DNA from: Bradyrhizobium sp. CB2312
Lineage (GTDB): Bacteria; Pseudomonadota; Alphaproteobacteria; Rhizobiales; Xanthobacteraceae
Direction of reading: 5' to 3'
Length of the DNA: 64,000 nt
Assembly: GCF_029714425.1 (NCBI RefSeq)
Contig: NZ_CP121668.1
Span: 3,989,501 to 4,053,500, forward strand
The notes below the pieces were generated by a model that was given only the letters and a program-made list of their open reading frames with translations, did no database searches and had not been told where the DNA came from. Every line of letters begins with the position of its first letter. The stretch's first letter is position 1. Both the position numbers and the translations under genes were made by a program. This document shows, one piece after another, positions 1 to 8,335 of the stretch.

Positions 1-606
1 CTCGTACCTGTCAAGATCGTGCGGGATCAGGGCCGGGTGATCAGGACCGAACTCACCGCGCCGCAGTCTCTGGCGCGGCATGCGCCGCTGTCTCCCGCTG
101 AAGCGGCCAGCTGCATTTCGCTTGGCGCAGATGACATCAAGATCGACAACCACGCACCGCATGTCGTTACCGTCGGAAACGCGTTCCTGGTGATGGAGCT
201 GCATTCGCGCGAGGCGCTCAAGCGGGCCCGGCCCGATGCTGTGGCCTACGGCAAGGTCTTGCCGCGCGACGGTGCCCGCTCGGTGTGGTTCTATACGCGC
301 GACGTGCCGCCAGCGGAGGCGCCTTGCGAGCGGCAGGCGCGGATGTTCATGCGCGGCGCCTCCGGGCTCGTCGAGGACCCCGCCACCGGCAGCGCCACGG
401 TCGCCGCCGCGGCGCTGTTCGCCGATCTCGATCCCGCGCGTGACGGTGAACTGAAGCTCACTGTCGGCCAGGGCTTTGACATGGGCCGGCCCAGCATCCT
501 CCAGACGTGCGTGCGCAAGCAGGGCGGCAAGATCGTCTCCGCCCATGTCGGCGGCAGCTGCGTGCAGATGATGGAGGGGACGTTCAAGCTGGCGGGGGAG
601 GGCTGA
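1..606 (+). CDS. PhzF family isomerase/epimerase, C-terminal part
   Basis: The reading frame is open from base 1, so the start lies before the window. About 200 C-terminal residues are present, while family members usually have 260-300. The motif EDPATGSATVAAAALF is the conserved DPATGSA signature of the second PhzF half-domain, and a glycine-rich stretch (AHVGGSC) follows near the end, as is usual. Family members are cytosolic cofactor-independent isomerases related to diaminopimelate epimerase. Most bacterial homologues outside phenazine clusters have no known substrate, and none can be named here. No phenazine genes are nearby. Confidence 0.85.
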   Translation, partial: LVPVKIVRDQGRVIRTELTAPQSLARHAPLSPAEAASCISLGADDIKIDNHAPHVVTVGNAFLVMELHSREALKRARPDAVAYGKVLPRDGARSVWFYTRDVPPAEAPCERQARMFMRGASGLVEDPATGSATVAAAALFADLDPARDGELKLTVGQGFDMGRPSILQTCVRKQGGKIVSAHVGGSCVQMMEGTFKLAGEG

Positions 607-610
607 ATCG

Positions 611-712
611 TCATTCCGGGGCGCGACGAAGTCGCGAGCCCGGAATCCATTCTTCCACCTGCGCTGCCGCTCAATGGATTCCGGGCTCGCGCTACGCGCG
701 CCCCGGAATGAC
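611..712. repeat. Family A paired-hairpin repeat (solo copy)
   Basis: Two inverted hairpins begin and end with TCATTCCGGGGCG and its complement. They face each other across a spacer of about 23 bp bounded by GGAATCCAT and ATGGATTCC. The same ends bound the GIY-YIG elements at 22371-22766 and 25472-25872. Other family A copies lie at 29436, 35503, 38189 and 52355. Confidence 0.9.
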
Positions 713-720
713 GGCAACAG

Positions 721-1182
721 CTACACCTGCCGTCCCGCCAAATTTTTCACCGCCACGCCATCGCGCTCCTCGATGATCTCCGCGATCATCTGGCGGTGGC
801 AGTGGGTGTGATCGCGCTCGTAGCAGAGCAGGCACACGGGACCTGCCTTCTTCACCAGCGCCGAAAGCTCGTCCATCGCTTCCTTGGCTTCGGGCGCCTT
901 CAGGTGCCTCGAGAAGACTTTCTCCAGCACGTCATATTGGCCGCTGCGCGCGGCAAGCCGCCCTTCCTTCGGCGTGCCGAGGGCTGCGAGATGGACATAG
1001 GCGATGCCGCGTTCGTCCAAGCCGGCGGCGAGCTGCTTCTTGGAAAAGCCCGGCCGGCGCGACGACGTCACCGCGCGCACGTCGACCACGAGCTTGACGC
1101 CGGCCTGCTCCAGCTCGTCCAGCACCGCCTTGGGCGGCGTCTGCTCATAGCCGATGGTGAAGAGCTTCTTCGCCTTTGCCAT
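721..1182 (-). CDS. DUF488 family protein
   Basis: This is a 153-residue cytosolic protein of unknown activity. Visible family features are the N-terminal FTIGYEQ strand, the VVDVRAVTSSRRPGFSKKQL segment and the C-terminal CLLCYERDHTHCHR motif with closely spaced Cys, Glu and His residues. The frame stays open upstream, but the extra 20 residues (MDARDKPGHDD...) come from the neighbouring palindromic repeat. I therefore chose the ATG at 1182, which has GAGG a few bases upstream. It is encoded next to a DUF72 gene, a common neighbour. The function is unknown and is not inferred. Confidence 0.85.
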   Translation of the reverse strand: MAKAKKLFTIGYEQTPPKAVLDELEQAGVKLVVDVRAVTSSRRPGFSKKQLAAGLDERGIAYVHLAALGTPKEGRLAARSGQYDVLEKVFSRHLKAPEAKEAMDELSALVKKAGPVCLLCYERDHTHCHRQMIAEIIEERDGVAVKNLAGRQV

Positions 1183-1212
1183 GAGACACCTCAGGTCACG
1201 ACACGGGAGGTC

Positions 1213-1297
1213 GTCATGCCCGGGCTTGTCCCGGGCATCCACGTTCTTCGTGCCGCGCAGCTAGGCGTGGATGGCCGGGACAAGCCCGGCCATGACG
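1213..1297. repeat. Family B inverted repeat
   Basis: The arms start GTCATGCCCGGGCTTGTCCC and end with the near-complementary GGGACAAGCCCGGCCATGAC, around an unrelated centre of about 25 bp. The same family is seen at 48092 (one arm) and 56201 (full). Its left arm extends the DUF488 frame artificially. Confidence 0.9.
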
Positions 1298-1348
1298 ATG
1301 TGAAAGCTTTCGTGGCCTTAACTGAGAGTGTCATAGGCGGTAGCCCGC

Positions 1349-2170
1349 TCAGCTCACCCGCGCGATCAGTTCCATGGCGCCGTGCGGCGCGCGCACCTTG
1401 CCCTCGTGGATGACATAGGCGAACACGTCGCGCGGCTCCTTGTTCGGCTTGGCCTTGTCAACCTTTGGCAGGTCGTCGGGTTCACTGCCGGAGGCCCACG
1501 CCTGAAAGCGCTCGGCCCAGGCATCGAGCTGTTTCGGCGGATAGCAGGTCTTGATCTCGTCATCGCCTTTTTGCAGCCGCGCATAGACGAAGTCGCTGGC
1601 GACATCGGCGATCGCCGGATATTTGCCGTGCTCGGCGAACACAACCGGCGTCTCGAACTCGCGGATCAGCGCGATGAAATCCGGCGTGCAGAAACTGTCG
1701 TGGCGGACCTCGACGACATGGCGCAGCGCACGGCCGTCGAGCTTGCGCGGCAGCAGCTCGAGGAACTTGCCGAAGTCGGCGCCGTCGAACTTCTTCGTCG
1801 GCGCGAACTGCCAGAGTGCCGGCCCGAGCCGGTCGCCGAGCTCCAGCACGCCGGAATCGTAGAACCGTTTGATGGAGTCGCCGGCGTCAGCGAGCACGCG
1901 GCGATTGGTGGCGAAGCGCGGTCCCTTCACGGAGAATACGAATCCGTCGGGGACTTCGCTCGCCCATTTGCGAAAGCTCTCCGGCTTCTGCGAGCCGTAA
2001 TAGGTGCCGTTGATCTCGATCGAGGTCAGCTTCGAGGCGGCGTAAGACAGCTCCTTCGCCTGCGTCAGCTTCTCCGGGTAGAACACGCCGCGCCAGGGCT
2101 CGAAGGTCCAACCGCCGATGCCGATGAAGATGTTGCCGGATTTTTTGGACGCGGTTTTTGCTTTGGCCAC
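1349..2170 (-). CDS. DUF72 domain protein (YecE-like)
   Basis: The protein has 273 residues, a usual family length. The opening IFIGIGGWTFEPWRGVFYPEKL and the later SVKGPRFATN, FAPTKKFD and VEVRHDSF segments are typical of the DUF72 TIM-barrel fold. The biochemical role of the family is not established. The start at 2170 is a GTG giving a Lys/Ala-rich leader (MAKAKTASKKSG), with only a weak ribosome site, so an internal start is possible. It lies upstream of the DUF488 gene on the same strand, with family B repeat 1213-1297 in between, and could share its transcript. Confidence 0.88.
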   Translation of the reverse strand: MAKAKTASKKSGNIFIGIGGWTFEPWRGVFYPEKLTQAKELSYAASKLTSIEINGTYYGSQKPESFRKWASEVPDGFVFSVKGPRFATNRRVLADAGDSIKRFYDSGVLELGDRLGPALWQFAPTKKFDGADFGKFLELLPRKLDGRALRHVVEVRHDSFCTPDFIALIREFETPVVFAEHGKYPAIADVASDFVYARLQKGDDEIKTCYPPKQLDAWAERFQAWASGSEPDDLPKVDKAKPNKEPRDVFAYVIHEGKVRAPHGAMELIARVS

Positions 2171-2284
2171 GGGAGGGATCTCGCAACGACGGGGAGGGAC
2201 CTCATCTTAATCAAACCAGATGTGATTGGCCAGTTGCCGCCTCCGGTCTAAGCTTGCGAGGTGACCCGCGAAAAGGAGAACAAG

Positions 2285-2677
2285 ATGCGGATGCTGGTGG
2301 TGGGAGCGGCGCTCGTCATGATGACATCTGCTGCCATGATATCTTCCGCCATCGCGGATGACGACGATGCCAAGAACGACGCCAAGAGCGCACAGAAGCT
2401 CGCCCAGCAGGGTCGCGACGATTACTGGCATTGTCTGGCGCGAGAATATTCGCGCGACAGCAATCAGGGCCTGTCGGAACAGGATTTTGGCCGCTCGGTT
2501 GCAGGCGCCTGTCCGTCGGAGCGTCAATACTACCGGGTGGCGCTGCTCGACTATCTCACCACGCAATATCCCAACATCGATTCCGGCGCCCATCTCGCCA
2601 CCGCGAACAGGGCGGTCGAGTCGGCGCAGAAGGACATCGTGACGGCCTTCGTCAAGCGCCGAGCGCCGGCGAAGTAG
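2285..2677 (+). CDS. Small exported protein, function unknown
   Basis: The protein is 130 residues long. Residues 1-23 form a signal peptide: Met-Arg, a hydrophobic stretch with several Met and Ala, and a likely cut after SSAIA before DDDDAKND. The mature part is acidic then mixed, with two cysteines (HCLAREYS and GACPSER) that could form a disulfide in the periplasm. The ATG at 2285 is preceded by an AAAAGGAG ribosome site. An upstream in-frame start would spoil the signal peptide. I do not recognise a named family. It stands alone between a DUF72 gene and a small membrane protein. Confidence 0.75.
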   Translation: MRMLVVGAALVMMTSAAMISSAIADDDDAKNDAKSAQKLAQQGRDDYWHCLAREYSRDSNQGLSEQDFGRSVAGACPSERQYYRVALLDYLTTQYPNIDSGAHLATANRAVESAQKDIVTAFVKRRAPAK

Positions 2678-2808
2678 GGGAATGGCAAATGGCCAATAGG
2701 GGCAGGCCTTCCTCTTTCGCTCCTCGCTATTCGCTACTCGCCCGGGGCCTTTCGGTGCAGCGCGCATCCGTGGTATCACTCGCGGCATCCGGAACAGGGA
2801 AGGTTTCC

Positions 2809-3009
2809 ATGTCGTCTGAGTCGGTGGGGGGCATTCTGGGCGCGATCGTCGCGGCGATCGTGCTTGCGGTCGCCGTCGTCCTCGGGCCAATCGGCCAGTA
2901 CGGCAAGCCGCCCAAGCCGGCGAAGGTCGAGCCTGCCCCGGCGGCACCCGCAGCCCCCGCCGCGCCCGCGCCGCGCGGGCCGGTGATCAAGGAAGTCCCC
3001 AACCAATAG
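2809..3009 (+). CDS. Small single-pass membrane protein with Pro/Ala tail
   Basis: This 66-residue protein has one transmembrane segment (about residues 8-30, GGILGAIVAAIVLAVAVVLG) and then a linker of Lys-Pro and Ala-Pro repeats (PAPAAPAAPAAPAP) that would extend from the membrane. The ATG at 2809 is chosen because the hydrophobic helix begins right after it. The longer upstream frame overlaps the preceding gene out of frame. No function can be assigned. Low-complexity tails of this kind are common in small envelope proteins. Confidence 0.6.
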   Translation: MSSESVGGILGAIVAAIVLAVAVVLGPIGQYGKPPKPAKVEPAPAAPAAPAAPAPRGPVIKEVPNQ

Positions 3010-3033
3010 GGCCGAAAATCGACCTTTCGCCCC

Positions 3034-3062
3034 TTGCGAAGCGGGTTTGCCGTTCCTATTTA
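3034..3062 (+). promoter_or_regulatory. Possible sigma-70 type promoter
   Basis: TTGCGA and TATTTA are separated by exactly 17 bp in the 240-bp gap before the GT2 gene. The predicted transcript would have a leader of about 180 nt. The match is by eye only. Confidence 0.35.
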
Positions 3063-3249
3063 GTTTCTAACGGCGACGTTGAGCGAAAACTCCGGCGCTG
3101 GGACGACCTTGGAATAGCTTGGGCCTGCGCCGGATGTACGCGCGGTCCGCCGTTCCGGGGTCGTTGGCATTTTAGGGCCCCTTTTGGCCCGTTCCCCAGA
3201 AAAAACCCCGGCTTGGCAGCGCAGGACGCGGCGGATATACGCTGCCGTC

Positions 3250-4383
3250 ATGAATGAAGCGATCAGACCGGGCACCGACAGCCCGCCGCAGGCTCACGAA
3301 GGCCCGGAACTGTCGGTCATCGTCCCGACCTTCAACGAGCGCGACAACGTCACGGTGCTGTACCGACGGCTGGAGGCGACCCTCGCCAACGTCGTCTGGG
3401 AGGTCGTGTTCGTCGACGACAATTCGCCCGACGGCACCTGGGACGTCGTGCGCGCGCTGGCTCAGCGCGACAGCCGCGTGCGCTGCGTCCGGCGCATCGG
3501 CCGCCGTGGCCTGTCCGGGGCCTGCATCGAGGGTATCCTGGCCTCCAGCGCGCCCTATGTGGCCGTGATCGACGCCGACCTCCAGCACGACGAGACGCAA
3601 CTGCCGAAGATGCTGTTGCTGCTCGCGAGCGACCAGGCCGATCTCGTCGTCGGCAGCCGCTACATCGAGGGCTACAAGAGCGAAGGCTTCAACAAGCAGC
3701 GTGCCGGCGCCAGCGCGCTGGCGACCGAGGTCGCAAAGAAGGTGCTGCGGGTCGAGATCGCCGATCCCATGAGTGGTTTCTTCATGGTTCGCCGCGAACG
3801 TTTCGAGGAGCTCGCGCCGAAGCTGTCGGTGCACGGCTTCAAGATCCTGCTCGACCTCGTCGCGAGCGCGAATGGCAGCTTGCGAGCCGTTGAAATTCCC
3901 TACACGTTCGGTGAGCGCCAGCACGGCGAGAGCAAGCTCGATTCCATGGTCGCGTTGGATTTTCTCGGCCTGGTGCTGGCCAAGTTCACCAACGATGCTG
4001 TCTCGCTGCGCTTCATCCTGTTCGCGATGGTCGGCGGCATCGGCCTCGTGGTGCATCTCACCACGCTGTTCATCGCCCTTGAACTGTTCAGGGCGCCGTT
4101 CGCGGAGGCGCAGGCCGCGGGCGCCATCGTCGCCATGACCAGCAACTTCGTCCTCAACAACTTCCTCACCTATCGCGACCAGCGGCTGAAGGGCTTTGCG
4201 CTGCTGCGCGGTCTGATCGCGTTCTACATCGTGTGCAGCGTCGGCCTGCTCGCCAATGTCGGTGTCGCGTTCTCGGTCTACGACCAGGAGCCGATCTGGT
4301 GGCTGGCCGGCATGGCCGGTGCACTGATGGGCGTGGTGTGGAACTACGCGATGTCCGGGCTGTTCGTCTGGCGCAAGAAATAG
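3250..4383 (+). CDS. GT2 glycosyltransferase fused to GtrA membrane domain
   Basis: This 377-residue protein resembles polyprenyl-phosphate sugar synthases such as dolichol-phosphate mannosyltransferase. Residues about 20-230 form the GT-A domain: SVIVPTFNERDN, VVFVDDNSPDGT, the metal-binding IDADLQHDE, GSRYIEG and SGFFMVRRE. Residues about 255-375 carry four hydrophobic helices of the GtrA type, likely moving or anchoring the lipid-linked sugar. The ATG at 3250 is used because the GT2 fold starts soon after it. The GT39 enzyme begins 6 bp downstream, so the pair probably makes a lipid-phosphate sugar and uses it on the periplasmic side. Confidence 0.9.
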   Translation: MNEAIRPGTDSPPQAHEGPELSVIVPTFNERDNVTVLYRRLEATLANVVWEVVFVDDNSPDGTWDVVRALAQRDSRVRCVRRIGRRGLSGACIEGILASSAPYVAVIDADLQHDETQLPKMLLLLASDQADLVVGSRYIEGYKSEGFNKQRAGASALATEVAKKVLRVEIADPMSGFFMVRRERFEELAPKLSVHGFKILLDLVASANGSLRAVEIPYTFGERQHGESKLDSMVALDFLGLVLAKFTNDAVSLRFILFAMVGGIGLVVHLTTLFIALELFRAPFAEAQAAGAIVAMTSNFVLNNFLTYRDQRLKGFALLRGLIAFYIVCSVGLLANVGVAFSVYDQEPIWWLAGMAGALMGVVWNYAMSGLFVWRKK

Positions 4384-4389
4384 CGCACG

Positions 4390-5895
4390 ATGGGCGGGGC
4401 TGACGCGCGGATCGTCCGCAACACCGCGCTGGTGATCGTCGCGCTGGTCGCCTTGCGGCTGGTCGCGGCCGCGTTCACGCCAATCACCTTCGACGAAGCC
4501 TACTACTGGATGTGGTCGAAGAGCCTCGCGGGCGGCTATTATGATCACCCGCCGATGGTCGCCTACGTCATCCGCGCCGGCACCATGATCGCCGGCGATA
4601 CCGAGCTGGGCGTCCGTCTGGTGTCGATCCTGCTCGCGCTGCCGATGAGCTATGCGATCTATCGCACCGCCGCGATCCTGTTCGGCGGGGCGCGGGTGGC
4701 GGCGACCAGCGCCATCCTGCTCAACGTGACCATGATGGCGTCCGTCGGCACGCTGATCGTGACGCCGGATGCGCCGCTGCTGGTGGCCTCCAGCTTCGTG
4801 CTGTTCTTCCTCGCAAAAGTGCTGGAGACCGGGCGCGGCGTCTGGTGGCTTGCGGTCGGTGCCGCGGTCGGCGCGGCGCTGCTGTCTAAGTACACCGCGA
4901 TGTTCTTTGGCGCCGCGATCCTGATCTGGCTTGCGGCGGTACCGAAGCTCCGGCGCTGGTTCCTCTCGCCCTGGCCCTATCTCGGCGGGCTCGTTGCGCT
5001 GGCGCTGTTCTCGCCGGTGATCCTCTGGAATGCCGACCATCATTGGGTCTCGTTCGCAAAGCAGCTCGGCCGCGCCAGGATCGAGGACTTCCGCCCGGTC
5101 TTCATCGCCGAGCTGATCCCGACCCAGATCGCATTCGCAACCCCGCTGGTCTTCATCCTCGGCGCGATGGGGCTGCATGCGCTGACCTGGCACCGGGCCG
5201 GCGCGCTGGCCTCGCGCGTGCTGATCGAGACGATGTTCTGGACCATCGTCGTCTATTTCGTCTGGCACTCGCTGCACGCCCGCGTCGAGGCCAACTGGTT
5301 CGCGCCGGTCTATCCGCCCTTCGTCGTTGCCGCGGCGGCCGCTGCCAATCTCGTGCAGTGGCAGCCGCGCCAGCGGCGCCTCGTCGATTTCTGCCTGCGC
5401 TGGGCCGCGCCCGCCGGCATCGTGATGTTCGCCGCGCTGATCGTGCAGGCCAACACCGGCTGGCTTTCCGGTTATCGCCGCGATGCGACCGTGCGCAGTG
5501 TCGGCGTCGGCTGGCGCGAGCTTGCTAACGAGGTCGAGGCGTTGCGCGTGCGCACCGGCGCGACCTGCGTGCTTGCGCCGGACTACGGCACGACCGGCTG
5601 GCTCGCCTTCTACCTGCCGCGCGGCACCTGCGTGGCGCAGCAGAACCAGCGCATCCGCTGGGTCAACATGGGCGAGCCCGATCCGAAGCTCCTGGCCGGC
5701 AAGCTGCTCTTTGTCGACGAGCTGCGCGAAGGCGACCATCCCGCCCTCAAGGACCTGTTCGCGCAGGTGACGCAGGTCGCGCAGTTGCAGCGCAAGCGCG
5801 GACCGCTCGTCGTCGAAACCTACGGCATCGATCTGCTCGAAGGCGCCAGGGGCGACGTGCTGGACCGCTCGCCGCCGCCTGAACTTGTGCCTTGA
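4390..5895 (+). CDS. GT39 family membrane glycosyltransferase (ArnT/PMT-like)
   Basis: The protein has 501 residues with about ten hydrophobic helices. The first loop contains ITFDEAYYWMWSKSLAGGYYDHPP, where the Asp-Glu pair and the HPP are the expected catalytic-loop signature of the ArnT/PMT superfamily. Such enzymes transfer a sugar from a polyprenyl-phosphate carrier to lipid A, protein or another acceptor outside the membrane. The C-terminal 120 residues are soluble and probably periplasmic. It lies 6 bp after the GT2-GtrA gene, a likely donor maker. The acceptor cannot be told from the sequence. A second GT39 gene starts at 62963. Confidence 0.88.
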   Translation: MGGADARIVRNTALVIVALVALRLVAAAFTPITFDEAYYWMWSKSLAGGYYDHPPMVAYVIRAGTMIAGDTELGVRLVSILLALPMSYAIYRTAAILFGGARVAATSAILLNVTMMASVGTLIVTPDAPLLVASSFVLFFLAKVLETGRGVWWLAVGAAVGAALLSKYTAMFFGAAILIWLAAVPKLRRWFLSPWPYLGGLVALALFSPVILWNADHHWVSFAKQLGRARIEDFRPVFIAELIPTQIAFATPLVFILGAMGLHALTWHRAGALASRVLIETMFWTIVVYFVWHSLHARVEANWFAPVYPPFVVAAAAAANLVQWQPRQRRLVDFCLRWAAPAGIVMFAALIVQANTGWLSGYRRDATVRSVGVGWRELANEVEALRVRTGATCVLAPDYGTTGWLAFYLPRGTCVAQQNQRIRWVNMGEPDPKLLAGKLLFVDELREGDHPALKDLFAQVTQVAQLQRKRGPLVVETYGIDLLEGARGDVLDRSPPPELVP

Positions 5896-5899
5896 GCGA

Positions 5900-6928
5900 T
5901 CACAAGATCTTGCCGTTGATCGACAATTCCTTGATTCTTTTTTCCCAGTCGATCAGGGAACGATACCATCCCAGTGTATGGGTCGTGGGATCGTCGCCAC
6001 TGACCGTGCCCCGCTCCAAAGCCTGTTTTATCTCCACGATCCCTTCGTGCACGCGGGAGGACGGATCGAATTTCAGGCGTTGGGTGATCTTGGCGAAAGA
6101 CAAATTATAGGTTCGCTTGTCCGTCGCATCCGGGATCGTGTGGGTGACGATGTTGGGGATGATGTCTTTGACGAAGTTCGCGAGCTGCTTGATCTGATAA
6201 TTGAGATCGTCGCCGCCGACGTTGAACGTCTCACCTGACACGACCGATGCTTCGCTCTCGATGCCCATGATCAGGGCGCGGCAGACGTCGTGAACGTGGA
6301 TGAACGGCCGCCACTGCTCGCCGCCGCCCATGACGTAGATCACTCGCTCCTTCCAGGCGCGCAGCGTCATGACGTTGATGGCGAGGTCGAAGCGCATGCG
6401 CGGGGCGAGGCCAAACACGGTGCTGTTGCGCAGGATGACCGTTTCGAACGTGCCGCCTTGCAGCCTGCGCAGCTCGTCCTCGACGTGAAGCTTGCTTTCG
6501 GCATACAGCGTCTGCGGACGGCAGGCGGCATGCTCGTTCAGCGAGACTTCCTGGCCGTGACCGTAGACCGATGCCGAGCTCGAATAGACATAGCGGCGAA
6601 CGCCGGCCCGTTTGGCCGCGCGTGCCAGACGAACGCCACCCTGGTGGTTGATCGAGACCGTCAGTTCGGGGTCGATTTCGGCGGAGGCGTCGTTGCTCAG
6701 TCCGGCCAGATCGATGACGGCGTCCATGCCCTCGAACTGCTGGGGGTCCACGGTGCGGATGTCTTCGACGAGCATCTTGATGTTTGGGTGCGAAGCCGCC
6801 TGCGTGAAGCGATCCCGGCCGAAAAAACATCGATCAAGCGCAGTCACCGAATAACCCTTCTGGGCCAGCATCTGGCAGAGGGGAATGCCGATATATCCAC
6901 CCGCTCCAGTGACGAGAACTTTCTGCAT
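5900..6928 (-). CDS. NAD-dependent epimerase/dehydratase (extended SDR)
   Basis: The protein has 342 residues. The N-terminal Rossmann fold shows VLVTGAGGYIG. The catalytic region shows YSSSASVYG and a YAESK (YxxxK) pair, and RNSTVFG follows, all typical of nucleotide-sugar epimerases and dehydratases. It probably acts on an NDP-sugar in the cytosol. It ends 4 bp from the convergent GT39 gene. The aminotransferase gene lies just upstream on the same strand with a 35-bp gap, so the two likely form an operon that modifies and aminates one sugar. The exact substrate is not determined. Confidence 0.88.
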   Translation of the reverse strand: MQKVLVTGAGGYIGIPLCQMLAQKGYSVTALDRCFFGRDRFTQAASHPNIKMLVEDIRTVDPQQFEGMDAVIDLAGLSNDASAEIDPELTVSINHQGGVRLARAAKRAGVRRYVYSSSASVYGHGQEVSLNEHAACRPQTLYAESKLHVEDELRRLQGGTFETVILRNSTVFGLAPRMRFDLAINVMTLRAWKERVIYVMGGGEQWRPFIHVHDVCRALIMGIESEASVVSGETFNVGGDDLNYQIKQLANFVKDIIPNIVTHTIPDATDKRTYNLSFAKITQRLKFDPSSRVHEGIVEIKQALERGTVSGDDPTTHTLGWYRSLIDWEKRIKELSINGKIL

Positions 6929-6963
6929 GTCTTAGACTTCCATGTTCGTGGGAAGCATCGGGG

Positions 6964-8154
6964 TTAGGTACGATTCTGCGACTGATGCGTCGTTCCGCCG
7001 AGCGCTGATCGGCGTGCGTACTGGATGGCGGCAACGATGAGATCGCACTCTTCACCGGTCATGTCGTTGTAGACTGGGAGCGCAATGACGTTGTAGGCGA
7101 CCCTTTCCGTCACAGCCAAATTCACCTCTCTTTGCGTGTTGTAAGCCGTCAAGTGGTGGCACGGTGGGCTGTAGTACTTCCGGACGAAGACGTTGTTCTT
7201 CTCGAGCGCCGACGCCAGCGTATCCCGATCCATTCCGAATTCCCTGGCGTCAACGACGACCGGCAGGTACAGCCAGTTCGTCTGCACGCCTGCTGGCTCT
7301 TGCCCCACGAGCAAGCCGGGAATTCTGGAAAGGCCGATCCGCATGCGCTCGACAGCGTGGCGGCGCGTCGCAATGGACTGCTCGAACGTCTTGAGTTGCT
7401 CGAGACCGATGATGGCCGAAATCTCCAGCATCTTGCCGTTCAAGCCCGGCTCGTGGCAGTCGGCGCCCTCGACTTGCCCGAAGTTGCGGATTGCCTTGAC
7501 GCGCGCGAGCAACTCCGTGTCGTGAGTGCAGACACACCCGCCTTCCATCGTCGCGAAAGCCTTGGTGGCGTGGAAACTGAACATCTGCGCATCTGCGCAC
7601 CCGCCCACCAGCTGCCCATTGACGCGCGTGCCGAAGGAGGGAGCGCTGTCGACGAGAAATTTCAGCTTGTAGCGCTCGGCCAGGCGAGCAAGTGAGGCGT
7701 AATCGCTGGCGACCCCATACGCGTCGACCGCAAGGATGGCGACCGTCCGGTCCGTGATCCGGCGCTCCACATCATCAGGGTCGAGGCGCATGGTCATGTC
7801 ATCGAGAATGTCCGCGAATACAGGCTCGGCGCCGACCCATTTGACGGCATGCGGAGTGGCGCTGAACGTGAATGCCGGCACGATCACTTCGCCGCCGGTG
7901 ATTCCCGCGGCCCTCAGCATGGCCATCATCCCGATCTGGCCGTTGCAGAAAACCAGGGTCGGAACGCCGAGATACTCGCTCAGGCGCGTTTCGAATTCGA
8001 CGACCCAGCGCGAATTGTTCGTGACCTGGCCGGTCTCCAGCGCTTTCTCGAAAGCGTCCAGGAACTGCTCTGTTCTTGGAAACCTTGGACGCACGATATG
8101 GAGTGGGCTCCTGGCCAGCGGCGTTAGAGAGTCAAGCGGGACTGCGGCAGTCAT
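6964..8154 (-). CDS. DegT/DnrJ/EryC1/StrS family aminotransferase
   Basis: This 396-residue PLP enzyme has the expected order of motifs: FCNGQIGMMAMLRA (cofactor phosphate binding), FTFSATPHAVKWVGAEPVF, VDSAPSFG and the Schiff-base lysine in FSFHATKAFATMEGG. The family transfers an amino group, usually from glutamate, to a keto-sugar nucleotide. Glycan clusters use it to make 3- or 4-amino sugars. It precedes the SDR gene in the same direction and diverges from the GT25 gene. The C-terminal region (NNVFVRKYYSPPCHHL) also fits the family. Confidence 0.92.
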   Translation of the reverse strand: MTAAVPLDSLTPLARSPLHIVRPRFPRTEQFLDAFEKALETGQVTNNSRWVVEFETRLSEYLGVPTLVFCNGQIGMMAMLRAAGITGGEVIVPAFTFSATPHAVKWVGAEPVFADILDDMTMRLDPDDVERRITDRTVAILAVDAYGVASDYASLARLAERYKLKFLVDSAPSFGTRVNGQLVGGCADAQMFSFHATKAFATMEGGCVCTHDTELLARVKAIRNFGQVEGADCHEPGLNGKMLEISAIIGLEQLKTFEQSIATRRHAVERMRIGLSRIPGLLVGQEPAGVQTNWLYLPVVVDAREFGMDRDTLASALEKNNVFVRKYYSPPCHHLTAYNTQREVNLAVTERVAYNVIALPVYNDMTGEECDLIVAAIQYARRSALGGTTHQSQNRT

Positions 8155-8335
8155 CTCGAGTCCTGATCATCGATACGGTCTGTGACTGGTTATCGATATA
8201 GACCGAAACTTGCGTGGAGCATTCCTGTGCAGCGGCGGTCCGCGATTGACACGCGTATTTGGGCTAGCCGTGACTGTGGCGAATCATATTTGAGTAAGCA
8301 TCACCGCTATTCATTCGCCACCGGTGCTTTCGCAT

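Noticed and set aside
3172..5739. 855-codon minus-strand frame
   Set aside because: It is antisense to the GT2 and GT39 genes and has low-complexity composition; a shadow of codon bias.
8155..8335. Specific promoter in the aminotransferase/GT25 gap
   Set aside because: A divergent promoter is expected, but no convincing -35/-10 pair could be chosen by eye.
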